From Pseudomonadota bacterium (lineage in GTDB: Bacteria > Desulfobacterota > Desulfovibrionia > Desulfovibrionales > Desulfovibrionaceae), in assembly GCA_023435825.1 (NCBI GenBank), contig JAEZMB010000200.1, positions 1-18,670 on the forward strand: a stretch of 18,670 nucleotides of DNA, in the 5' to 3' direction. The translations under genes and the position numbers were made by a program. Positions 6,770-12,571 of the stretch are shown here, piece after piece; the first letter of the stretch is position 1, and the number at the start of each line of letters is the position of its first letter. Below the pieces are notes generated by a model. That model saw only the letters and a program-made list of their open reading frames with translations. It was not told the DNA's origin and searched no databases.

Positions 6770-8305
6770 TTAATGGCTGCTCAGATAGTTCGACTTGACG
6801 TACTTGATCTCATACCAACTGTTGTTCGGGTTGATCGAGCCGTTGATGCTGTGCATCGAGCCGATGATGGACGATCCTCCGGCAGGTTGGATGTTGCCGT
6901 TTGCCAGCACCGTGCCGAACCAATTGGTTCCGCTGTTTAGTGTGAACTTGCCTCCTGTATAAAGGAAGACTTTTGAGGCCTCTGAGCCATATGATTCGTT
7001 TATATTGCTCATCTTTTGAGTGTAACAATTGTTTTTTGTGGATGTTTTTACGTAAATTTCGCCTGTTATTGTGGCGTCTCCAGACACAAACACGTTGATG
7101 TCTCCAGATGAAACATCGAAGCAATATCTTGTCCAGTTTTGTCGAGTAAATGATTTGTAGTAGTAATTTCCGGATGTTAGTGAAATATCTCCATTTGACG
7201 GTGGATTGGTCGTCGCCGTAAAAACCGGCGCAGTGGGCGCGGTGTAGGTCGCGCAAGCCACGGGCGCTGTCGGCGCGGTCGGGTTCGTGTAGACGTTGCC
7301 GTAGAGGTGGGTCAGGTATTGCTGGGTGGTGACCCCGGTCTTGGCGTACATGTTGCCGTAGACGGTGATGTTTTGCAGGGCGATGTTGGTCTGGCTGTGG
7401 ATGTCCACATAGATGGTCGATCCGCCGGTGGCGGTCACCGTGCCGGCGGCGTAAATGTAGCGCTTGACCGACGAGGAACCGATGTTGGCGCTGGTCAGGC
7501 TGACCGAGGACTGGCTGTGGATGTTGCCGTTGACGGTGGAGCCGCCGCTGACGGTCACGCTGCCCTTGGCGTAGATGTCGCCGTTGACCGTGGCCCCGCC
7601 GTCAATGGTCACGTCGCCCTGGGAATAGAGTGTCCCGTTGACCACTTGGGAACCGCCGCTCACCGTGATGCTCGAATTGGAACAGATGACCTCGCCCGTG
7701 CCGCCCACGTTGACGCCGCCGCTGATGACCAGCGGCGTGGTGGTCGATGTGGTGGTGAGGGAACCGGCCACGGTGGAGCCGCCCTGGAGGGTGACGGTAT
7801 TGGCCAGGATGTCGCCGGCCACATAGCCGGCCACCTTGGCCGTGCCGCCTGTCGACATGACGTAATCCGACACGCCGCCGGTGTTGTTGTTTCCCGATGT
7901 GGCCGGGGTGATGGCAGCCGACATGTAGGCGTTGGCCTCGTAGCCCGTGCCGGAGTTGGCCGTGCCGATCACGGTGACCGGATACTTGCCGGTCCCGCTG
8001 TTTTTCGCGCCCACGGTCAGATTGAAGGTGAGGCCGGTGGCCAGCGTGTAGTTGGTGGCCCCGGCCGTGTGCATGGCCGCAAGGGCGCTGTCGTTTTGCG
8101 CCGACGCGAAGGTCAGGCCGGAATAGGCGGCATAGTTGGCGCTGTCGGCCCGGTTTTCCGTCACCACGGAACTCGACGACGCGCCGAACTGCTTCTGGAT
8201 GGCCGCCGCCAGCACGCCCAGGACGATGATCGCGCCGATGACGGCCACGATGACGCTGCCGCGCGCCGCTGTCTGGCTGATGGAGGGGGGTGTCAATTTG
8301 TCCAT
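6770..8305 (-). CDS. PilX-like prepilin with bactofilin-like beta-helix repeats
   Basis: The 511-residue protein starts with a class III-like prepilin leader. After a polar 16-residue lead, RGSVIVAVIGAIIVLGVLAAA (from R15) resembles the PilX N-terminus, with expected prepilin-peptidase cleavage after G16 and no Glu5. Residues 214-325 are about 18-residue repeats of the form TVSGGSTVNGNIHSQGSV (six rungs; the fourth is longer). This is the pattern of bactofilins and polymer-forming right-handed beta-helices. Four Cys (208, 351, 395, 427) could form disulfides. It is probably a surface pilin or pseudopilus-associated adhesin; no other pilus gene is nearby. The start at 8305 has GGGGGAAG upstream. 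Codons for about residues 366-451 are much more AT-rich than the rest. Confidence 0.78.
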   Translation of the reverse strand: MDKLTPPSISQTAARGSVIVAVIGAIIVLGVLAAAIQKQFGASSSSVVTENRADSANYAAYSGLTFASAQNDSALAAMHTAGATNYTLATGLTFNLTVGAKNSGTGKYPVTVIGTANSGTGYEANAYMSAAITPATSGNNNTGGVSDYVMSTGGTAKVAGYVAGDILANTVTLQGGSTVAGSLTTTSTTTPLVISGGVNVGGTGEVICSNSSITVSGGSQVVNGTLYSQGDVTIDGGATVNGDIYAKGSVTVSGGSTVNGNIHSQSSVSLTSANIGSSSVKRYIYAAGTVTATGGSTIYVDIHSQTNIALQNITVYGNMYAKTGVTTQQYLTHLYGNVYTNPTAPTAPVACATYTAPTAPVFTATTNPPSNGDISLTSGNYYYKSFTRQNWTRYCFDVSSGDINVFVSGDATITGEIYVKTSTKNNCYTQKMSNINESYGSEASKVFLYTGGKFTLNSGTNWFGTVLANGNIQPAGGSSIIGSMHSINGSINPNNSWYEIKYVKSNYLSSH

Positions 8306-8363
8306 GCTTCCCCCGATTTTTGCAAGTCTCGTTCCGTGATCACAAACTCTCCAGGGCGTGCCC

Positions 8364-8378
8364 GCAAGCCCAATTCCA
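8364..8378 (-). promoter_or_regulatory. Candidate sigma-54 promoter for the prepilin gene
   Basis: On the minus strand TGGAATTGGGCTTGC carries the GG and GC dinucleotides exactly ten bases apart. The -12 part, TTGC, is identical to the sigma-54 consensus; the -24 part (TGGAAT) is a partial match to TGGCAC. Transcription would begin near 8352, about 47 bases before the start codon. Type IV pilin genes are often sigma-54 dependent. Confidence 0.42.
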
Positions 8379-8513
8379 GACACTCCAACTAGTGTTTCAA
8401 ATAAGCGGCGGATCGGCTCTTGGCAAGAAAAAGCGGCCATGGTCCGCCGTCATGGCCTTGCTCACGAGGCATGACTTCCCCCTTGACGATGTCGCGGCCT
8501 TGGGGCAATCGTT

Positions 8514-8542
8514 GCAAACAATTGTTTGAAACAAATGTTTGC
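8514..8542 (+). promoter_or_regulatory. 29-bp operator-like palindrome before TetR gene
   Basis: A near-perfect inverted repeat runs from GCAAACA at 8514 to TGTTTGC at 8542, with one mismatched pair and an odd centre base. Inside it, CAAACAATTGTTTG (8515-8528) is itself a perfect 14-bp palindrome. It is strikingly AT-rich for this window and abuts the RBS (GGAGGAG, 8543-8549). It is the obvious candidate autoregulatory operator of the TetR protein encoded next. A TTGACG (8483-8488) upstream may be the -35 of the controlled promoter. Confidence 0.72.
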
Positions 8543-8551
8543 GGAGGAGCC

Positions 8552-9208
8552 ATGGACGCCAGCGATGCCGGGGTCAAGGACAGGCTGTTTTGGGCCGCCC
8601 TGCGGACTTTTGCCGCCAAGGGCTACAAGGGGGCCACCGTGCGGGCCGTGTGCCGCGAGGCCGGCGGCGTCAACGTCAGCGCCGTGCAGTACTATTACGG
8701 CGGCAAGGACAAGCTGTATCAGGCCGTGCTGGAAGTGCTTTTCACCGAAGGCGACCAGCGGTTCCGTCAGCGGCTCATGGCCGAGGCCAAGGCCGGAGCC
8801 GGGCCGGAGGAACGCTTGCGGCTGCTTATCGAGGTCTATTGCCAGGTGCTTTTCGCCCACGGCGAGGTGGGCGACGCCTTCCTGCGCCTGTGGGCCATGG
8901 AACTGGCCAACCCCACGCCCTTTCTGGGCGACATGGCCGAGCGCCACAGCCGGCCCCAGACCATGGCCATGCTAGGGCTCATGGCCGAATTCGCCGGTCC
9001 GGACGCGTCCGTCACGACCCTGGTCGCCATGATGTCCTGCGTCCTGGGTCCCTGCATCTACCAGGCCCTTTTGTGGCAAAACTATCAGCGCATTGTGCCC
9101 GGGCATCCGCCCATGGCCGAGCACTGGCCGGTCTTTGCCGAGCAGTGCTTCCGCCATGCCCTGGCCGGTTTGCAGGCCGTTGGCCAAACCCGCCAAGGAG
9201 GTGCTTAA
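8552..9208 (+). CDS. TetR/AcrR family transcriptional regulator
   Basis: The 218-residue regulator has an N-terminal TetR HTH domain (about residues 8-55) with ATVRAVCREAGGVNVSAVQYYYGGKDKLYQAVL, close to the CerR/CecR-like pattern (AxYYFGSKexLY). The all-helical C-terminal domain presumably binds a small ligand, which cannot be predicted. The start at 8552 has a strong GGAGGAG RBS. A 29-bp palindrome directly before it suggests autoregulation. The stop TAA shares one base with the ATG of the acyltransferase gene (TAATG), so the two form a translationally coupled operon. The regulator probably controls acyltransferase production. Confidence 0.88.
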   Translation: MDASDAGVKDRLFWAALRTFAAKGYKGATVRAVCREAGGVNVSAVQYYYGGKDKLYQAVLEVLFTEGDQRFRQRLMAEAKAGAGPEERLRLLIEVYCQVLFAHGEVGDAFLRLWAMELANPTPFLGDMAERHSRPQTMAMLGLMAEFAGPDASVTTLVAMMSCVLGPCIYQALLWQNYQRIVPGHPPMAEHWPVFAEQCFRHALAGLQAVGQTRQGGA

Positions 9209-10437
9209 TGAATCTGGGCCAGGAAGCACCTGCTCGGTTTTGGCAGCTTGATGCCCTGCGGTTGGCCGGCGTCCTGGCCGTGGTGGTCCAGCACGCCGCC
9301 GTGGCCTACAGCGCCTACGTGCCCTGGTGGTATGTGCGTGATCCGGCCAAAAGCACCCTGGCGGACCTCATGTTGCTGGTCTGCGACGGCGTGACCATGC
9401 CGCTGCTTTTTGCCGTGGCCGGGTATTTCGCCCTGCCTTCGCTCGACCGGCGGGGCCTGGGCGGCTTTCTGGCCGGCCGGGCCAGACGCTTGCTCGTGCC
9501 GCTGGTTGGCCTGACGCTGTTTTTCTGCCCCATCATCGCCTATGTCGATTATCGGGACAAAGGCGGCCTGGACGGGTTTTTCGCCCACTGGCTGGCGCTT
9601 TTGCCAACGGCCCTGGATTGGCGTTTCCTGCTTTTCGCCAGCGCCGACGCCGCCAAGGTGTCCCAGACGCTGCTGTGGTCGTTTCACCTGTGGTTTTTGG
9701 CCATGCTGTTCGTCTTTTGCCTGGTTCTGGCGGCAGCGCGGCTGGCGGCCGGTCCGAGGCTCACACGTCGCGGGAGTTTGCGGGAGTGGGGCTGGGGCCG
9801 CGTTGGCCTGCTGGTTTTGGGCGTCGGTCTGGCGGCCGGAGCCGGGCAGTTGGCTTGCCCGGACCCGGCCTGGGCCAGGCTGGGGCCGTTTTTGGTGTTC
9901 CAGCCCACGCGCCTGCCGCTCCATGCCGGATTTTTCCTGCTCGGCGCGTCTGTCTGGAAGCGCGGTTGGTCGGCCGACCACGGCCTGCCCGGCCGGCCGT
10001 GGGCCTGGGGGCTGGCCTTGCTCGTCGCCTTGGCGGCCATGGCCCGGACCGGCGGCGAGGCCATGCAGGCCTGGGCGGCCGGCGGGCCGTCCGTGCCCCT
10101 GGCCTTGGCCCATGGGCTGGCCCGCACGGCTTTCGCCATGGCCGCCATCGTCTTGGCCGCAGCGCTCCTGGGCCGGGCCAAGACCCGGTCGCCCTGGCGG
10201 CGGCCGGGCTTGTCACGGACATCCTTTGATTTGTATTTGTACCACTTCCCGCCGGTGGTGGTGCTGCAATATTGGCTGTGCGGCGCGGCCTTGCCTGCGC
10301 TGGCCAAGGTCGCCGTGTGCAGCATCCTGCCGATTCTTGTCTGCCTGGGGGCAACCCGGCTGTGCGGCCGCCGGGCCTGGACCCGGCCGGCCCTGGTCGG
10401 GCTGGCGTTCGTGGGCTGCGCCGTGTTTTGGGGCTAA
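9208..10437 (+). CDS. Acyltransferase family 3 membrane protein
   Basis: The 409-residue integral membrane protein has about ten hydrophobic segments. The N-terminus DALRLAGVLAVVVQHA shows the R-x10-H pattern of acyltransferase-3 enzymes (R18, H29), and RARRLLVPLVGL forms the usual basic loop after the third segment. Such proteins move acyl groups (often acetyl or succinyl) onto surface glycans, lipids or other acceptors across the inner membrane. The overall layout resembles the OpgC/glucan-modifying subgroup, but the acceptor is unknown. AAGGAGG at 9195-9201 precedes the ATG, which overlaps the TetR stop by one base. Coupling to a dedicated TetR regulator suggests inducible modification of an envelope component. 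Confidence 0.87.
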   Translation: MNLGQEAPARFWQLDALRLAGVLAVVVQHAAVAYSAYVPWWYVRDPAKSTLADLMLLVCDGVTMPLLFAVAGYFALPSLDRRGLGGFLAGRARRLLVPLVGLTLFFCPIIAYVDYRDKGGLDGFFAHWLALLPTALDWRFLLFASADAAKVSQTLLWSFHLWFLAMLFVFCLVLAAARLAAGPRLTRRGSLREWGWGRVGLLVLGVGLAAGAGQLACPDPAWARLGPFLVFQPTRLPLHAGFFLLGASVWKRGWSADHGLPGRPWAWGLALLVALAAMARTGGEAMQAWAAGGPSVPLALAHGLARTAFAMAAIVLAAALLGRAKTRSPWRRPGLSRTSFDLYLYHFPPVVVLQYWLCGAALPALAKVAVCSILPILVCLGATRLCGRRAWTRPALVGLAFVGCAVFWG

Positions 10438-10502
10438 GGCCCCGCCCTGTAAAGACGGGCCGTGCCGAGCTAACAGTTGCCACGGACTTCGTGTCGCGCC
10501 CC

Positions 10503-10528
10503 TGACCAAATACGACAGTATTTTGTCA
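10503..10528 (+). promoter_or_regulatory. Operator-like inverted repeat upstream of DUF3795 gene
   Basis: Two 11-base half-sites, TGACCAAATAC and GTATTTTGTCA, are inverted repeats with one mismatch, separated by GACA. The block is AT-rich against a GC-rich surround and lies 86 bases before the DUF3795 start. It resembles a dimeric regulator site. The regulator is unknown; the half-site does not match the palindrome at 8514-8542. Confidence 0.55.
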
Positions 10529-10614
10529 GAAAAATTCATGGTCCCAGTCTGTTGTCGACAAAGTGCCTTGCGCGCTGTTCGTGGACGCGACGCAAAGCCA
10601 AAGGAGAAGTAGTC

Positions 10615-11061
10615 ATGACCGACGATGCCGCGCTGCGAGAGCGCATCGCCCCGTGCGGGCTGGACTGCGGCCGCTGCCTGGACAATCCGGACAGCCCTAT
10701 CGGCCGGCTGTCCCGGGAGCTGGCCCGGGAACTGGGCGGCTTTGGCCAGCGGGCGGCCTTTTTTGCCCGGCTTGATCCGGTTTTTGACGCTTACGGCGAT
10801 TTCGAGCGGGTGCTGGAACGCCTGGGCAAGGGCGGTTGCTCGGGCTGCCGCACGGGGAAGTGCCTGCTGGGCGACTGCCGGGTCAAGGATTGCACCCGGG
10901 AGCGGGGCGTGGGCTACTGTTTCCAGTGCCCGGAGTTTGGCGGCTGCGACCCGGGCCTGCCCCCGGGGCTGGCCGAGCGCTGGCGCGACAACAACCGACG
11001 CATGGCCGAAATGGGGCTGGCCGCCTATTGCGCCTGGCAGGCCGGCCGTCCGCGCTACTGA
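10615..11061 (+). CDS. DUF3795 cysteine-rich protein
   Basis: The 148-residue protein contains twelve cysteines. The N-terminal APCGLDCGRC (C14, C18, C21) and the later cluster CSGCRTGKC...C...C, YCFQC and C111 (C75, C78, C83, C88, C93, C102, C105, C111) are the hallmark of DUF3795. This family is common in anaerobes and presumed to bind zinc or an Fe-S cluster; its function is not established. A basic helix near the C-terminus (LAERWRDNNRRMAEMG) is also usual. The start is supported by AAAGGAGAAG upstream. The gene follows the acyltransferase by 177 bases and has its own upstream inverted repeat, so it is probably a separate unit. Confidence 0.85.
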   Translation: MTDDAALRERIAPCGLDCGRCLDNPDSPIGRLSRELARELGGFGQRAAFFARLDPVFDAYGDFERVLERLGKGGCSGCRTGKCLLGDCRVKDCTRERGVGYCFQCPEFGGCDPGLPPGLAERWRDNNRRMAEMGLAAYCAWQAGRPRY

Positions 11062-11240
11062 GGCCGGACGGCCAACGGCCTGTTGCCTGCGGCGACAGCG
11101 GCGCAGGGCCTTGGCGACACGGCCGTTTCAGACGGCTCCGGCCACTGGCCTGATGGGGCAAACCCTCCCAGACGGCGCGTCCGCGCAACCAAGGTCACGG
11201 GTGGAGAAGGGCGCGTCCAGGCCCGGGAGAACGGCGCGTC

Positions 11241-11309
11241 TTAACCACCGCCCGCGAGCGGAAACAGGCCAACCCGGTCGCCGTGGGCCAGCACGGCGGC
11301 GCGGTTCAG
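11241..11309 (-). pseudogene. Tail remnant of a second MoaD/ThiS-like gene
   Basis: In the frame -1 to the adjacent gene, the 22 codons before a TAA at 11241-11243 encode LNRAAVLAHGDRVGLFPLAGGG. This matches the C-terminus of the neighbouring MoaD-like protein (LSDGDRVGIFPPVGGG) at 11 of the last 16 residues. Over 43 bases the DNA is about 80% identical. There is no start codon or N-terminal half. It looks like the 3' end of a duplicated or formerly tandem paralogue whose remainder was deleted. A -1 frameshift at the very end of the intact gene could also append it, but I see no slippery site. Confidence 0.7.
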
Positions 11310-11533
11310 CCGCCGCCCACGGGCGGAAAGATGCCGACCCGGTCGCCGTCGGACAGGGTGGCGTCCAGGGACACGGCGGACCCGTTGACGAACACGAGTT
11401 TGATCTCCTCCAGCGGAATGCCGAGGCGCTTGGTCAGTTCAAGGACGGTTTCCCCGGGAACGAGGGGAAACGCGCCGGCATTGGCCGGCATGAGCGGGGC
11501 CAGGGTGGCGAAGCAGCGCAGGTCGATGGGCAT
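11306..11533 (-). CDS. MoaD/ThiS family ubiquitin-like sulfur carrier
   Basis: The 75-residue beta-grasp protein has MPIDLRCFATLAP at the start, VFVNG in the middle, and DGDRVGIFPPVGGG at the end. The C-terminal Gly-Gly is the residue pair adenylated and thiocarboxylated in MoaD and ThiS. FPPVGGG favours MoaD-like proteins over ThiS. In such systems it donates sulfur for molybdopterin or tungstopterin, thiamine or another acceptor. No MoeB/ThiF or MoaE gene is near, so its acceptor is unknown. The start at 11533 is chosen for AAGGAG 7 bases upstream; a start at 11578 would add a basic tail without an RBS. A partial copy of its 3' end follows immediately. Confidence 0.85.
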   Translation of the reverse strand: MPIDLRCFATLAPLMPANAGAFPLVPGETVLELTKRLGIPLEEIKLVFVNGSAVSLDATLSDGDRVGIFPPVGGG

Positions 11534-11630
11534 GGCCGACTCCTTGTGGGGCCGATGGCGTGGCCTTTTTATGTTCATTTAAGCGTTGCACGGCCCGGTT
11601 GTCCATCATCGCGGCCTGGTCCGTAAGGCG

Positions 11631-11659
11631 TTGCCTCGGGTACGTCTGCCGTGTATAGG
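11631..11659 (+). promoter_or_regulatory. Candidate sigma-70 promoter for the binding protein-kinase operon
   Basis: TTGCCT (11631-11636) and TATAGG (11654-11659) are separated by 17 bases, each matching four of six consensus positions. This sits 70 bases before the substrate-binding protein start, in the divergent gap between the MoaD-like and sensory genes. Confidence 0.42.
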
Positions 11660-11728
11660 GTGGATGATGGCATTGGCCCGCTCGTCGCTGGCGGGCCGGC
11701 ATGTCTCAACCGTCACCCTGGCGGGCGC

Positions 11729-12571
11729 ATGAAAAAAATCTGGGGCTACATCGCCGTAACGCTGTTTTTCGCCGCAGGCGCGCTTCTCGCCCTGGCCTAC
11801 CTCCGTTCCGGTTCTGTCCCGCAGCCGTCGCCCTGGGCCGGCGGGGAGATCCGGGTGGGGTATTCCAGCGAGCCGCCCTACGCCTTTCGCACGCCGGCCG
11901 GCGAGGTCACGGGCGTTGGACCGGAAACCGCCAAGGCCGTGCTGGGCCGGCTGGGCAATCCGCGCATTCGCTGGGTGCTGCTGGATTTCGGCCAGGCCCT
12001 GGCCGCCCTGGAAGCCGGGCAGATCGACCTGCTCGCCAACGGCCTTTTCATCACTCCCGAACGGGCCGGACGCGTGCTTTTCAGCCTGCCCTACGCCCGG
12101 GTCGGCCAGGGGCTTTTGGTGCGGCAGGGCAATCCCCGGAAATTGGCCTCCTACGAAGACGTCGCGGCGGCCCCGGACGTCATCGCCGCCGTGCTTGACG
12201 GTTCCGTGGAAGAAACCGCCTTGCTCGCCATGGGCCTGCCCAGACAGCGCCTGTTCGTGGTCCCCGACCCTGGCGCGGGGCTGGCCGCCGTGCGTTCGGG
12301 GCGAGCTGACTGTCTGGCCCTGTCCGGACCCACCGTGCGCTGGCTGGCCGGCGAGAGCCAGGGCGAGGCCGAAGAAGCCAGGCCTTTCGCCCAGCCGGCG
12401 GCCCTGCCGGCCGGGGAGAGCGCCTTTGCCCTGCGCAAGGCCGACGCCCGCCTGACCGAGGCCATCAATGACGCCCTGCGCGACGTGGTCGGTTCCCAAG
12501 ACCTGGCTGCCCGCCTCGAATCCCTGGGCTTTGGGCGGCAAAACCTGCCGCTGTGGAGCCTGTCGCGATGA
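11729..12571 (+). CDS. Membrane-anchored substrate-binding protein (SBP family 3)
   Basis: The 280-residue protein has an N-terminal membrane segment (about residues 5-25) with no lipobox or clear cleavage site, so it is probably an uncleaved anchor. The remainder is a periplasmic amino-acid-type binding fold. It shows EIRVGYSSEPPYAFRTPAGEVTGVGPE (40-66), ALEAGQIDLLANGLFITPERAGRVLFSLPY (92-122) and a duplicated second lobe ending near AINDALRDVV. These match SBP_bac_3 proteins, which bind polar amino acids or related ligands. No ABC permease or ATPase gene is adjacent; instead the stop overlaps the start of a histidine kinase gene (ATGA). It probably serves as the kinase's sensory partner. 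The start is at the membrane segment; the RBS is weak. Confidence 0.83.
   Translation: MKKIWGYIAVTLFFAAGALLALAYLRSGSVPQPSPWAGGEIRVGYSSEPPYAFRTPAGEVTGVGPETAKAVLGRLGNPRIRWVLLDFGQALAALEAGQIDLLANGLFITPERAGRVLFSLPYARVGQGLLVRQGNPRKLASYEDVAAAPDVIAAVLDGSVEETALLAMGLPRQRLFVVPDPGAGLAAVRSGRADCLALSGPTVRWLAGESQGEAEEARPFAQPAALPAGESAFALRKADARLTEAINDALRDVVGSQDLAARLESLGFGRQNLPLWSLSR

Noticed and set aside
8336..8343. GTGATCAC palindrome as a CRP/FNR-type site upstream of the prepilin gene
   Set aside because: Eight bases are too few, and the flanks do not match TGTGA-N6-TCACA.
7307..8392. A 361-codon open frame on the plus strand opposite the prepilin gene
   Set aside because: Its Gly/Val/Asp/His repeats are the mirror of the beta-helix repeats on the other strand, and it lacks a convincing RBS or family.
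10503..10528. Assignment of the TGAC...GTCA dyad to a specific FNR/HcpR-type regulator
   Set aside because: Half-site sequence and spacing do not clearly fit a consensus I can state with confidence, so no regulator is named.
11174..11240. Three copies of GGCGCGTC (11174, 11210, 11233) as a direct-repeat array
   Set aside because: The units are short, spacing is irregular (36 and 23 bases), and such octamers are frequent in GC-rich DNA.
11241..11533. Programmed -1 frameshift joining the MoaD-like gene to the second tail
   Set aside because: There is no slippery heptamer or clear stimulatory structure at the stop, and an added tail would bury the functional Gly-Gly end. A deletion remnant is simpler.
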